Positions 18,892-28,546 of a stretch of DNA of 33,188 bases are shown in pieces (the stretch's first letter is position 1; each line of letters opens with the position of its first letter). The stretch is taken from the NCBI GenBank assembly GCA_903892675.1, contig CAITJJ010000082.1, positions 1-33,188 on the forward strand. The letters run 5' to 3'. The DNA comes from an uncultured Hyphomicrobiales bacterium (GTDB lineage: Bacteria; Pseudomonadota; Alphaproteobacteria; Rhizobiales; Xanthobacteraceae). The notes beneath the pieces are model-generated. The model saw only the letters and a list, made by a program, of their open reading frames with translations. It was not told where the DNA came from and ran no database searches. Made by a program: the position numbers and the translations under genes.

Positions 18892-18907
18892 TTCCGGCCG
18901 GCCGGAA
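18892..18907. repeat. 16-bp perfect palindrome in the divergent ABC/malonyl-CoA decarboxylase intergenic region
   Basis: TTCCGGCCGGCCGGAA is identical to its reverse complement. Confidence 0.5.
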
Positions 18908-18942
18908 CCCCGGCTCGTGGTAATTTGTTGTGGTGAAATAGC

Positions 18943-18958
18943 AGGCAGTGCGATTGCG
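18943..18958 (+). promoter_or_regulatory. Weak candidate sigma-54 -24/-12 promoter for malonyl-CoA decarboxylase
   Basis: AGGCAGTGCGATTGCG retains GGCA-N6-TTGC with correct GG/GC spacing. Confidence 0.25.
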
Positions 18959-19040
18959 TCCACAGTAGGATGTCGCAGGGCCGGCTTTTGTGCATATTTG
19001 GTGCGGCGCGATACCGGGACTGCGCCGCTTCGGGGACCGA

Positions 19041-20408
19041 ATGAACACCTCTTTCTTCGGCGAATTGCTGCAAACCATCTCGGAGCGCGGCCGCGCGCTG
19101 CTGGACCGCGGCCGCGACCGGCGCGGCAATCCCGCGGCACGATCGGAAAACCTGATCGGGCTATGCGAAGATTTGCTCTCCGGCCGCGGTGAGGCTTCCG
19201 GGGTGGCGCTGGCGCGGGAAATCCTCGGCCACTATGCCGATCTTACCATCGGACCGCGCATCGCCTTTTTCGAGTCGCTGGCGCAGCGCTTCGGGACCGA
19301 TCCCGAGCGCATGGAAGATGCCATCGCGGCCTGGCGGGCGCAGCCGTCCGACACAACCGCGGCCGACGTCCACGCCGCGTCCGAGCCGCGCCGGCAGGAG
19401 CTTTTCCGTCGCCTCAATCTTGCTCCCGGCGGCACCCAGGCACTGGTGCGCATGCGCGAGCAATTATTGGACGTGATCGGCAAACGCGAAGACCTCACCG
19501 CGGTCAATGACGATTTTGTGCACCTGTTCTCGTCCTGGTTTAATCGCGGCTTTCTGGTGCTGCGGCGGATCGACTGGTCGACACCGGCGATCGTGCTGGA
19601 AAAGATCATTCGTTACGAGGCGGTCCACGAAATTCGTGGCTGGGACGACCTGCGCCGCCGCATCGATCCGCCGGATCGGCGCTGCTTCGCGTTCTTTCAT
19701 CCAGCGCTGATCGACGAACCGTTGATCTTCGTTGAGGTGGCTCTCGAACGGGAGATTCCGGGCGCGATCGCGCCGATCCTGGCCAGTGGACGGGTGGATT
19801 TCGTGCCGTTGGAGAAGGCGCGCGTTGCGGTGTTCTATTCGATCTCCAATTGCCAGCGCGGCCTTGCCGGCGTGTCGTTCGGCAGCTTCCTGATCAAGCA
19901 GGTGGTCGAGGAGATCTGCCGCGAATTGCCGAAGCTTTCGACGTTCGTGACGTTGTCGCCGGTGCCGAACTTTGCGCGCTGGCTGTCACACGAGCTTAAG
20001 GCGGAAAATTCGCCGGTCATCGCCGAAGCCGACCGTGCCGTGCTGTCGCTGATGGAGCGCCCGCATTGGTGGACCGATCCGGAAATTTTCTCGAAACTTG
20101 AAGACCCGCTGTTGCGCCTGGCTGCGTTTTATTATCTGCGCGGCAAGACGCCGGCCGGTCTGCCGGTCGATCCCGTCGCAAGATTTCATCTCGGCAACGG
20201 CGCGCGGCTTGAACGGATCAACTGGCTGGGCGACACGTCCAAGAAGGGCATCGATCAAGGCTGCGGCCTGATGGTCAATTATCTCTACGACCTCGACGAA
20301 ATCGAGAAGAACCACGAGGCCTTCGCCGAAAGCCGAACGGTGGTTGCGTCCAACGCGGTGCAGCGTTTTCTGCGTCCAACGCTCGAACTGGTGCCGGTCG
20401 CGGGGTAG
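19041..20408 (+). CDS. Malonyl-CoA decarboxylase
   Basis: 'AVFYSISNCQRGLAGVSFGSFLIKQVVEEICRELPKLSTFVTLSPVPNFARWL' and 'DPVARFHLGNGARLERINWLGDTSKKGIDQGCGLMVNYLYDL' are characteristic. ATG 19041. Confidence 0.95.
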   Translation: MNTSFFGELLQTISERGRALLDRGRDRRGNPAARSENLIGLCEDLLSGRGEASGVALAREILGHYADLTIGPRIAFFESLAQRFGTDPERMEDAIAAWRAQPSDTTAADVHAASEPRRQELFRRLNLAPGGTQALVRMREQLLDVIGKREDLTAVNDDFVHLFSSWFNRGFLVLRRIDWSTPAIVLEKIIRYEAVHEIRGWDDLRRRIDPPDRRCFAFFHPALIDEPLIFVEVALEREIPGAIAPILASGRVDFVPLEKARVAVFYSISNCQRGLAGVSFGSFLIKQVVEEICRELPKLSTFVTLSPVPNFARWLSHELKAENSPVIAEADRAVLSLMERPHWWTDPEIFSKLEDPLLRLAAFYYLRGKTPAGLPVDPVARFHLGNGARLERINWLGDTSKKGIDQGCGLMVNYLYDLDEIEKNHEAFAESRTVVASNAVQRFLRPTLELVPVAG

Positions 20409-20414
20409 TTACTC

Positions 20415-21107
20415 TCAAGCCATCCCATAAACCGGCACGATGGCGCCGCGCGTGACCTTGTTGTCGGAAGAGGCGAGAAACAAAATCGTCGCCGCGACTT
20501 CATCGACCTTCGGCCATTTGTCGAAGTCCGCCTTCGGCATTGCCGCGCGGTTGGCCGGTGTATCCATAATCGAGGGCGCCACCGCATTCACCAGAATGCC
20601 CTGCTTCGCGACTTCCTCGGCGAGCGCCATGGTCAGCGCCGCCACGCCCGATTTGGCAATCGTATAGGCGGTCATGCCGGCGCCCAGGCGCGGCTCCAGC
20701 GCTGGACGCGCCGCGACATTGACGATGCGGCCGCCATTGTCCGCCATCGCCTTGATGGCCACGCGGCAGCACAGAAAGCACGAGACCAGATTGCTATCCA
20801 GTTGCGCCATCAGCGCGGTCTTGTCGGTGTCGCCGATATTCGCCGCCGCGAAGCCGCCGGCGATATGAATCGACGCCCAAGGCGCCACGCCCTGAAACAG
20901 TTTCGCTACGTCGTTCTCGTCTGAAAGGTCGGCGACCTTTATCAGGCTGACTTTGGCATCGTCTTTGTGTGCGAAGCGCGCCATTTCGGCGTCATGCACA
21001 TAAGGCACCGCGCAGCTCGCGCCGGCTTTCAACAGTCCATCGACGACCGCGGCGCCGAGTGCGCCGGTCCCGCCGGTGACGACGACGTGTTTGTTGGTGA
21101 AGTTCAT
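20415..21107 (-). CDS. SDR family NAD(P)-dependent oxidoreductase
   Basis: 'KHVVVTGGTGALGAAVVDGLLKAGA', 'GRIVNVAARPA...YTIAKSGVAALTMALAEEVAKQGILVNAVAPSIMDT'. ATG at 21107. Confidence 0.93.
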   Translation of the reverse strand: MNFTNKHVVVTGGTGALGAAVVDGLLKAGASCAVPYVHDAEMARFAHKDDAKVSLIKVADLSDENDVAKLFQGVAPWASIHIAGGFAAANIGDTDKTALMAQLDSNLVSCFLCCRVAIKAMADNGGRIVNVAARPALEPRLGAGMTAYTIAKSGVAALTMALAEEVAKQGILVNAVAPSIMDTPANRAAMPKADFDKWPKVDEVAATILFLASSDNKVTRGAIVPVYGMA

Positions 21108-21120
21108 ATAATTTTCCTTA

Positions 21121-21194
21121 GCGCATGATCTTGTCCGAAAACCGGTCCCCACCCCCGGGTCAAGCCCGAGGGCATGCTTTTCGGGATCATGCGC
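21121..21194. repeat. Imperfect palindromic repeat element (GCGCATGATC...GATCATGCGC, Rhizobiales-type dispersed intergenic repeat)
   Basis: Perfect 10-nt terminal inverted repeats GCGCATGATC/GATCATGCGC, inner CCGAAAA/TTTTCGG, and a nested CGGGTCAAGCCCG hairpin. Recalled as similar to repeats common in Bradyrhizobium-like genomes. Confidence 0.75.
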
Positions 21195-22060
21195 TATCCC
21201 CTCCCGCGCTTCACCCGCATCGGCAGCACCTGATACTCCATCCAGTTCGCTACTTCGCTGACGCGCAGCTTCTTGTCGAGCACATTGCGGCTGATGCCAT
21301 GGCGCCACGACAGCCGCTTGCAGTCGGGATCGGTGTCGAGCGTGTCGAGGTCCTGCGCGAAAGTCTTGATGTCGCTCTCGTCGGCAAAGAAGCCCTCGCG
21401 GATCAGGCCCGTGCCGATGCGCCGCACGATGGTCGCAAGTTCGCGCAGCGGATATTCGGGATGATATTGCACGCCCCAGGCGACCGACTCCGGCGTGCGG
21501 ATTTCAACGCTCTGCACCGCCGACACCGCATTGCTGGCCAGCACCGTCGCGCCCGGCGGCAGCGTCTCAACCTCGTCGAGATGCACGGTCGGCGCGTTGA
21601 ACACGTCGAGCTTGCCGACATACATCGGATGCTGGCGGCCGGCCGCGGTCAGCCGGATGCCGCGTCCGAAACCAATCTCGCGGCCATTCGGATTTTTCCG
21701 CACCACGCCGCCGGCGGCGACCGTGATGATCTGCAACCCCCAGCACGAGCCAAACAACGGCGTTCCGGTCGTCAGCGCTTCGCGCACAAGATCGATCTGG
21801 CGCGTAACCGCCGCGCCGCCGTTGTAAATGTGCAGGCTGGAGCCGGTAATGGCGATGCCGTCATAGCCCTGCAGGGATTGGCCGTCCGGCAAGACCGCGC
21901 CGGGGTCGGCCGGGTGGCAGATGTCCACCGCCGCGCCCGGCAGCAATTCGCGCAACAGGTCGGAATAGCCCGTGCTTGCCGGGACGCCGCCGAACGACAC
22001 ATGTTCGGCCATGGTCTGCGGCGAATTGCCTTCGATGACGAGCAGGCGCGGGGAGGGCAT
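21194..22060 (-). CDS. Class I glutamine amidotransferase-like protein (GMP synthase GATase type)
   Basis: 'YDGIAITGSSLHIYNGG', 'TPLFGSCWGLQIITVAAGG' (GxCxGxQ nucleophile elbow), 'VAWGVQYHPEYPLRELA'. Likely ATG 22060. Confidence 0.9.
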   Translation of the reverse strand: MPSPRLLVIEGNSPQTMAEHVSFGGVPASTGYSDLLRELLPGAAVDICHPADPGAVLPDGQSLQGYDGIAITGSSLHIYNGGAAVTRQIDLVREALTTGTPLFGSCWGLQIITVAAGGVVRKNPNGREIGFGRGIRLTAAGRQHPMYVGKLDVFNAPTVHLDEVETLPPGATVLASNAVSAVQSVEIRTPESVAWGVQYHPEYPLRELATIVRRIGTGLIREGFFADESDIKTFAQDLDTLDTDPDCKRLSWRHGISRNVLDKKLRVSEVANWMEYQVLPMRVKRGRG

Positions 22061-22253
22061 TTCCAGTCCTTGAACGGTCGGGCGAGGCAGGAATCGCATC
22101 AGAACGGCCGGTAAATTTATCGCCCGGTCTGTGGCCAAGCCAAGGCGCGGCCTGTTTTCGCGCCTGAATCCGGAAGCTTTAAGCGGTGTTAACGCGCCAG
22201 GCGCTAGATTGTGCCCGGTTTTGTCTCACTCCCGAGAGCTTTAGTTCAAGGCC

Positions 22254-23780
22254 ATGGCCGATTACGACCTCGCAATCATCGGCGGCGGCATCAACGGCAC
22301 CGGGCTGGCGCGCGACGCCGCCGGCCGCGGCCTGCGCGTGCTGCTGGTCGAAACCAACGATCTGGCGTCCGGCACCTCGTCGGCTTCCTCGAAGCTGATC
22401 CATGGCGGCCTGCGCTATCTCGAGCACGGGGCGTTCCGGCTGGTGCGCGAAGCGCTTGGCGAACGCGAGGTGCTGCTGCGCATGGCGCCGCATCTGATCC
22501 GCCCCATGCGCTTTGTACTGCCGCCGGTGCCGGGCATGCGCGCGCCGCTCCTCTTGCGCTTCGGCCTTCTAGTTTACGACTGGCTCGGCGCGCGCAAGCT
22601 GCTGCCGCCGTCGCGCACCATCGATCTGACGCATAACGTGGTCGGCCAGCCGCTCAAACGGTCGTTCCGCTACGCCTTCGAATATTCCGACTGCTGGGTC
22701 GACGACAGCCGGCTGGTCGTTCTTAACGCGGTCGATGCCGCAGAGCGCGGCGCCACCATCCGCACCCGCACCCGCTGCGTCCGCGTGGAGCGGCGCGACG
22801 AATGGGAGCTGGTGCTCAATAGCCGCGGCAAACGCGACACCGCGACCGCGCGCGTTCTGGTGAATGCCGCGGGCCCGTGGATCGGCGAAGTGGCGGATAC
22901 GATCATCCGGCGGCCCCTGCCGGCGCCGGTACGCCTGATCAAGGGCAGCCACATCGTCGTGCGCCGCCGGTTCGATCATAGCGACGGCTATATCCTTCAG
23001 GCCAAAGGCGGGCGCGTCGTCTTCGCGCTGCCGTTCGCGGAAGACTTTACGCTGATCGGAACGACGGACGAGAATTTCGTCGGCGATCTGAAATCGCCGG
23101 CGCCGAATGCGGCCGAGATCATGTATCTCTGCGACGTGGCGAACCAGTATTTCCGCGACAGAATTACGCCCGACGAACTGGTCTGGTCTTATGCCGGCGT
23201 GCGGGCGCTGTACGACGACGGCGCCGGCAAACCGGAAGACGTGACGCGCGACTATGTGCTGACGCTCGACGAGCAGCGGCATCTGGCGCCGCTGCTCACC
23301 GTTTATGGCGGCAAGATCACCACCCACCGGCGGCTGGCCGAAGCCGCCATGAGCAAGATGCGCCATTTCTTTTTGGCGAAGCCGGCCTGGACTGCGAAAT
23401 CGTCGTTGCCGGGCGGCGAATTTCCACCAGATGGGTTTGCCGAAGTCGTAACCGCGATGCGGGCGCGCTGGCCATTTCTCACCGAGGCGACGGCGCAGCG
23501 TCTGGCGCGCGCCTATGGCCTGCGCTGCGAGCAGTTTCTCGGCGAGGCGAAAAGCCTGGCCGATCTTGGGCCCGTGCTGGCCGGCGATCTCACCGGCGCG
23601 GAAGTGCGCTATCTGGTCGCCCGTGAATGGGCGCAGACCGCCGACGACGTGCTGTGGCGACGCAGCAAGCTCGGCCTGTCGGCCAGCGTCGAGGAGCGCA
23701 CCGCGATCGCGCAGTTCATCGCCTCATTGCACGGCCCAGCCGCCGTCCCGAATGCGCCGGACGGGAAGGCCGCAACGTGA
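22254..23780 (+). CDS. glpD: Glycerol-3-phosphate dehydrogenase (FAD-dependent)
   Basis: 'YDLAIIGGGINGTGLARDAAGRGLRVLLVETNDLASGTSSASSKLIHGGLRYLEHGAFRLVREALGEREVLLRMAPHLI'. Confidence 0.96.
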   Translation: MADYDLAIIGGGINGTGLARDAAGRGLRVLLVETNDLASGTSSASSKLIHGGLRYLEHGAFRLVREALGEREVLLRMAPHLIRPMRFVLPPVPGMRAPLLLRFGLLVYDWLGARKLLPPSRTIDLTHNVVGQPLKRSFRYAFEYSDCWVDDSRLVVLNAVDAAERGATIRTRTRCVRVERRDEWELVLNSRGKRDTATARVLVNAAGPWIGEVADTIIRRPLPAPVRLIKGSHIVVRRRFDHSDGYILQAKGGRVVFALPFAEDFTLIGTTDENFVGDLKSPAPNAAEIMYLCDVANQYFRDRITPDELVWSYAGVRALYDDGAGKPEDVTRDYVLTLDEQRHLAPLLTVYGGKITTHRRLAEAAMSKMRHFFLAKPAWTAKSSLPGGEFPPDGFAEVVTAMRARWPFLTEATAQRLARAYGLRCEQFLGEAKSLADLGPVLAGDLTGAEVRYLVAREWAQTADDVLWRRSKLGLSASVEERTAIAQFIASLHGPAAVPNAPDGKAAT

Positions 23781-23871
23781 ATGGCGATCGACAGGGTTGA
23801 TGAAACCTTAATGCCGGCGCGGAAATTGATTCGTCCGGCTTTATCGCAACGCCATAACTTTGTGCTTGAAT

Positions 23872-23887
23872 GGTAATGCGGATTACC
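23872..23887. promoter_or_regulatory. Operator-like inverted repeat GGTAAT-GCGG-ATTACC upstream of the first response regulator
   Basis: Perfect 6-bp arms, 24 nt upstream of ATG 23912. Confidence 0.3.
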
Positions 23888-23911
23888 GGTTTTGACCTGA
23901 ACGGATTAGCT

Positions 23912-24430
23912 ATGCCGATTGACACAAGATCGCTCGAAGCCCGGTTCGCCACCGCGAAGATTCTCATCGTCGACGATGAGCATTACATGCGGAAGGTCGT
24001 GCGCACTTTGCTTATGAGCATCGGCGTTCGCGACATTCACGAGGCTCCGGACGGCCCGGCCGGGCTGGAGATGGTCCGCAACGTCATGCCGGACATGGTC
24101 ATCCTCGATTGGGAAATGCCCGGGCTCGACGGCGCCGGCTTCGTGCGCATGGTGCGTTCGCCGCAGACTTTCCCCCTGCCCGATATTCCGATCATCATGC
24201 TCACCGGTCATGGCGAACGCTCGCGCGTGATCCAGGCGATCGAGCTTGGCGTCAACGAGTTCTTGCTCAAGCCGGTGTCGTCCAAGGCGCTGCGCGACCG
24301 CATTATCGCGGTGATGACCAAGCCGCGGCCGCTGGTGAGATCCGGCGATTACTATGGCCCGGCGCCGCGCAAGATGGCCAATATCCACGAAGACAACGAC
24401 AATGCCGGCCATCTGGTGATGCTCACCTGA
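23912..24430 (+). CDS. Single-domain response regulator (CheY-like receiver)
   Basis: 'AKILIVDDEHYMRKVVRTLLMSIGVRD...PDMVILDWEMPGLDGAGFVRMVRS...IPIIMLTGHGERSRVIQAIELGVNEFLLKPVS'; no output domain. Start 23912 inferred (23870 possible). Confidence 0.9.
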   Translation: MPIDTRSLEARFATAKILIVDDEHYMRKVVRTLLMSIGVRDIHEAPDGPAGLEMVRNVMPDMVILDWEMPGLDGAGFVRMVRSPQTFPLPDIPIIMLTGHGERSRVIQAIELGVNEFLLKPVSSKALRDRIIAVMTKPRPLVRSGDYYGPAPRKMANIHEDNDNAGHLVMLT

Positions 24431-24463
24431 CGCGGCCGGCGGCCCTGCTTGCGGCCAGCCTCC

Positions 24464-24490
24464 GCGCAAAACCGGTTTCCCCGATTGCGC
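24464..24490. repeat. Inverted-repeat segment GCGCAA-AACCGGTTT...TTGCGC in the regulator/glpK gap, possibly a degenerate palindromic repeat
   Basis: GCGCAA (24464-24469) / TTGCGC (24485-24490) enclosing the palindrome AAACCGGTTT. Confidence 0.35.
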
Positions 24491-24534
24491 TTCGTGCGCT
24501 AGCGTCGGCCTGACAGCCAAGGCCGGGGACCGCT

Positions 24535-26031
24535 TTGCCGAACCATCTCATCGCCATCGATCAGGGTACCACCTCGACGCGCGCCATTGTGTTCGATGCG
24601 GCCTTGAAGCCCTGCGCCAGCGCGCAGCGCGAGCTGCGGCAGTATTATCCGGCGCCGGGCTGGGTCGAGCACGACCCGGAGGAAATCTGGCAGGCGACAG
24701 TCGCCACCGTGCGCGAAGCGATGGCGTCGGCCGGCGTGAGCGCCAAGGATATCGCCGGCATCGGCATCACCAACCAGCGTGAGACCAGCGTGATCTGGGA
24801 TCGTGCGAGCGGTGCGCCGATTCACAAGGCCATTGTCTGGCAGGACCGCCGCACCGCCGACGCTTGCGATGTCTTGCGCGCCGGCGGCCATGAGCCCGAG
24901 ATCGTCAAGCGGTCCGGGCTGCTGCTCGATCCTTATTTTTCCGCCAGCAAGATCGCCTGGCTGCTCGACAATGTCGAAGGCGCGCGCGTCAGGGCCGGCG
25001 CCGGCGAACTCGTCTTCGGCACCATCGACAGTTTTCTGCTGTGGCGGCTGACCGGCGGCAAGGTGCACGCCACCGACGCCACCAATGCCGCGCGTACCAT
25101 GCTGCTCGATATCGGCAAGGGCGTCTGGGATGAAGGATTATGCGAAATATTCGGCGTACCGCGCGCGATGCTGCCGCGGGTGCGCGACTGCGCCGGCGAA
25201 TTCGGCGTCACCGAGCCGGAGCTGTTCGTCGGACCGATCCGCATCCTCGGCATCGCCGGCGACCAGCAGGCCGCGACCATCGGCCAGGGCTGCTTTGCGC
25301 CCGGCATGATGAAGTCGACTTACGGCACCGGCTGCTTCGTGCTGCTCAACACCGGCACTGAGCGCATCGCCTCGCAGAGCCGGCTGCTCACCACTATCGC
25401 CTATCAACTCGATGGCAAACGCACTTATGCGCTGGAGGGTTCGATCTTCATCGCCGGCGCCGCCGTGCAATGGCTGCGCGATGGCTTGAAGATCATCGCC
25501 AGGTCGTCCGATGTCGGCGCACTGGCCGAACGCGCCGATCCGGCCGAGGCGGTCTATCTGGTGCCGGCCTTTGTCGGTCTGGGCGCGCCCTATTGGGACC
25601 CGCAAGCGCGCGCCGCGATTTTCGGGCTGACGCGCAATTCCGGCGCAGCCGAAATCGCCCGCGCCACGCTCGATTCCGTCGGCTATCAGACCCGCGATTT
25701 GCTGGAGGCCATGCATGCCGACTGGCCGGCCTCGGGCTCCGCCCGAACCATCCTGCGCGTCGATGGCGGCATGACCGCCAGCGATCCCTGCATGCAGTTC
25801 CTGGCCGACATTCTGGCGAGCCCGGTCGACCGGCCGGTGGTCATGGAAACGACCGCGCTCGGCGCCGCCTATCTCGCCGGGCTTGCCGCCGGCATCTGCC
25901 CCGGCCTCGACGGCTTTGCCGCGCAGTGGCGGCTGGACCGCCGTTTCGAGCCGTCGATGGCGCCGGCGCAGCGGGAAGCGAAATATGCCGGCTGGAAGGA
26001 CGCGGTTCGGCGCACATTAACGGCAAGGTGA
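24535..26031 (+). CDS. glpK: Glycerol kinase
   Basis: '[59 protein letters not shown]', '[32 protein letters not shown]', '[17 protein letters not shown]'. TTG start. Confidence 0.97.
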   Translation: MPNHLIAIDQGTTSTRAIVFDAALKPCASAQRELRQYYPAPGWVEHDPEEIWQATVATVREAMASAGVSAKDIAGIGITNQRETSVIWDRASGAPIHKAIVWQDRRTADACDVLRAGGHEPEIVKRSGLLLDPYFSASKIAWLLDNVEGARVRAGAGELVFGTIDSFLLWRLTGGKVHATDATNAARTMLLDIGKGVWDEGLCEIFGVPRAMLPRVRDCAGEFGVTEPELFVGPIRILGIAGDQQAATIGQGCFAPGMMKSTYGTGCFVLLNTGTERIASQSRLLTTIAYQLDGKRTYALEGSIFIAGAAVQWLRDGLKIIARSSDVGALAERADPAEAVYLVPAFVGLGAPYWDPQARAAIFGLTRNSGAAEIARATLDSVGYQTRDLLEAMHADWPASGSARTILRVDGGMTASDPCMQFLADILASPVDRPVVMETTALGAAYLAGLAAGICPGLDGFAAQWRLDRRFEPSMAPAQREAKYAGWKDAVRRTLTAR

Positions 26032-26070
26032 CTTTTGACCGCCATACTAACATACCGGTCGGGTCGCGCG

Positions 26071-26574
26071 ATGAACATCAATCCCAAACATGCCGAATAT
26101 CTGGTCCAGCAGCTCAACGTGCTGCTGGTTGACGATAATGCCTTCACGCGCAAACTGGTGCGCGGCCTGCTCAACACCATCGGCGTGAAATCGATCACCG
26201 AGGCCGGCGACGGTATTGCCGCGCTGGAGATGATCCGCGCCGCGGCGCCCGACGTGATCATTCTCGACTGGGAAATGCCGCTGCTGAACGGTCCGGAATT
26301 GGTGCGCATCGTGCGCTCGCCCGGCGTATTTCCGGTGCCGGACGTGCCCATTATCATGCTGTCCGCGCATGGCGAGCGCTGGCGCATCGTCGAATCGGTG
26401 AAGCTCGGGGTGAACGAGTTCCTGTGCAAGCCGGTTTCGGCCAAGTCGCTGCTCGACCGCCTGATCTCGATTCTGCTCAAGCCGCGCGCGACGGTCCAGT
26501 TCGAAGGCTATTACGGCCCGCTGCCGCGCGAGCCGGTATCGAAGGAACGACGCGGCGCAATTCCCGCTGCCTGA
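26071..26574 (+). CDS. Single-domain response regulator, paralogous to 23912-24430
   Basis: 'NVLLVDDNAFTRKLVRGLLNTIGVKSITEAGDGIAALEMIRAAAPDVIILDWEMPLLNGPELVRIVRSPGVFPVPDVPIIMLSAHGERWRIVESVKLGVNEFLCKPVS'. Shares a C-terminal YYGP motif with the first copy. Confidence 0.9.
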   Translation: MNINPKHAEYLVQQLNVLLVDDNAFTRKLVRGLLNTIGVKSITEAGDGIAALEMIRAAAPDVIILDWEMPLLNGPELVRIVRSPGVFPVPDVPIIMLSAHGERWRIVESVKLGVNEFLCKPVSAKSLLDRLISILLKPRATVQFEGYYGPLPREPVSKERRGAIPAA

Positions 26575-26593
26575 AGCGTCACGACCGGCGCGG

Positions 26594-28546
26594 CTACTGC
26601 TGCGGCGCCGGAGTGGCGACGGGAACCGCGGGCCCGGCCGCCGGAGCGGCCGGTGCGAGGGCATTGCCGGTCAGCCGTTCGATCGCCGAGCGGACGGCAT
26701 CGCGGGCGCTGCGTTCGCGTACCGCATCGAGCAGAGGGGCGGCGGCGCCCGAGCGGCGGATCAAGGATTCCGGATCGGGTAGCATGATCGGGTCGTCCCA
26801 GGAGCCTTGCACGATGAAGGGCAACTCGAACGTGGCCGCGCCAGCCCGGGCGGTGGAGACCAAGGTGGCGGTGCCTTTGAGGTCCAGTTCGCGGTCGGGG
26901 ATCGAGGCCGTGCCGGCCAGCGCCAGCCGCACTGCCGAACCTTCGACCTTCACGTCCTCGACCGACACGGTGCCCTTGGCGATTTTCAGGCCCACGGAAA
27001 TTTTGTCATAGGGGGTGCTGCCGCTGCGGAATTCGCCGCCGCCCGACAAAGGCCGCCGTTCCAGCCGGCGCAGCAATTGTTCGACATTGAGGCCGGTAAG
27101 CGCCCCCTTCTGGCCGACGAGCGTGGCGGTGCCGTTCATGGTGCGGGTGACGCCGAGCACGCTTTCGCCGGCGCCTTCGACGTTGAACGAAATATTGCCC
27201 TTGCCGGTCAGCCGGTGCAGGCCGAACAGCTGGCCGAGGCAGCTCTCCAGATCGACGTCGATGAATTGCATTTGCGATTTGAGATCGATGCCGGCTTCGA
27301 AATTGGCGAGCGCCAGCGAACCCTTGATCACGCCGCCATAGGCCTGCGCTTCGCCGATGGTCACCGCCAGGTGGCCGGCGCGCAAGTTGGCGCCGATGGC
27401 GGTGCGGCCGAACTTGGCATTCGACACGACGACATTGGCGGCCGACAGGCGCAAGTCGAAATCAATGCCGGCAAGCCCGTCCGGCGCGATACGCGTGCTG
27501 CTCCATTCGCGCTGGTTGCTGGTGAGCAAGCGGATCGTGGAAATATAAGGCGACAGGTCGAGCGTATCGGCGGCGAGCGTGCCTTGCAGCGTCTGCCGGC
27601 CGTCGGTGGCGAAAGTCAGCACGCCCTCGGCGCTGTTGCCGTCGAGTTCGACATTGACGCCCGACAGGCCGATCGTGCCGCCGACGACATTGGTCTGCGC
27701 CTTGATGGCGAAACGGCCGAAGCCGCCGCCGGGCAGAGGATTTTGTCCGGTCCACACCAAAGCCGTCCGCAGCGAGGCGGCGTCGGCGGCCAATGTGCCT
27801 TCAATCTTGAGCGTCGGCTTGACGCTGATCGAGCCTTCGAACGCCGCCTTCATCGGGCTGCCGGCGAGCCGCAACTTCAGGCCGCTGCGGTTGCCTTGCA
27901 GCGCCGCCGGAAAATCGGCGAGCGTCACGCTGGCGTCAACCGGCTCGTCGCGCCAGACAAAGTGTCCGGTCGCGCCGAAGCTTTTGGAAATCGACGGCCA
28001 GGCCAGAGAAAAGTCGACATTGCTCAGCGTCTCGACGGTCTTGGCGGCATTGTTGCGCAGGATGACGGTGCCACTCTCGATGCGCATTTCCGAGAAGGCC
28101 GCCACCGGCCGCGTTCCGTTGATCTTCTTGCCGCGCGCCAGCGCGTCGATCAGCACCGACCAGTTCGACCTGCCATCGGCTTCAAACTCGACGGCGATGG
28201 TCGGCCGTTCGAGCGAGACGTCGGCGATCTCGACGCGGCCGATCAGCAGCGGGAAAAACCGCAGGCGCGCGGTCAGCCGCTCCGCGGTCAGCGCCGGCTT
28301 GGCGGCGTCGCCGAGGATGACGTCGGCGAAGCTGACGCTGCCTTTGGGGAACAGCGATACGCTCGCCTTGCCGCGCAGGATCGGGTCCAGCCCGGTGGCG
28401 GTGCGGATGCCGTCCAGGACCTCGCTGCGCACCGTATCTGGCGAAATCAGGTAGCCCGCCGTGGTGAGCACGCCGGTCGCGGCCGCGATCGCGGCCAGCA
28501 ACACGAAACCCAAACGTCGGAGGCCAGTGTTGGCTGTCAAAATCAA
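26594..28546 (-). CDS. AsmA family protein
   Basis: N-terminal TM anchor, then 'LISPDTVRSEVLDGIRTATGLDPILRGKASVSLFPKGSVSFADVILGD' and C-terminal 'GKGNISFNVEGAGESVLGVTRTMNGTATLVGQKGALTGLNVEQLLRR'. Confidence 0.88.
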   Translation of the reverse strand: MILTANTGLRRLGFVLLAAIAAATGVLTTAGYLISPDTVRSEVLDGIRTATGLDPILRGKASVSLFPKGSVSFADVILGDAAKPALTAERLTARLRFFPLLIGRVEIADVSLERPTIAVEFEADGRSNWSVLIDALARGKKINGTRPVAAFSEMRIESGTVILRNNAAKTVETLSNVDFSLAWPSISKSFGATGHFVWRDEPVDASVTLADFPAALQGNRSGLKLRLAGSPMKAAFEGSISVKPTLKIEGTLAADAASLRTALVWTGQNPLPGGGFGRFAIKAQTNVVGGTIGLSGVNVELDGNSAEGVLTFATDGRQTLQGTLAADTLDLSPYISTIRLLTSNQREWSSTRIAPDGLAGIDFDLRLSAANVVVSNAKFGRTAIGANLRAGHLAVTIGEAQAYGGVIKGSLALANFEAGIDLKSQMQFIDVDLESCLGQLFGLHRLTGKGNISFNVEGAGESVLGVTRTMNGTATLVGQKGALTGLNVEQLLRRLERRPLSGGGEFRSGSTPYDKISVGLKIAKGTVSVEDVKVEGSAVRLALAGTASIPDRELDLKGTATLVSTARAGAATFELPFIVQGSWDDPIMLPDPESLIRRSGAAAPLLDAVRERSARDAVRSAIERLTGNALAPAAPAAGPAVPVATPAPQQ

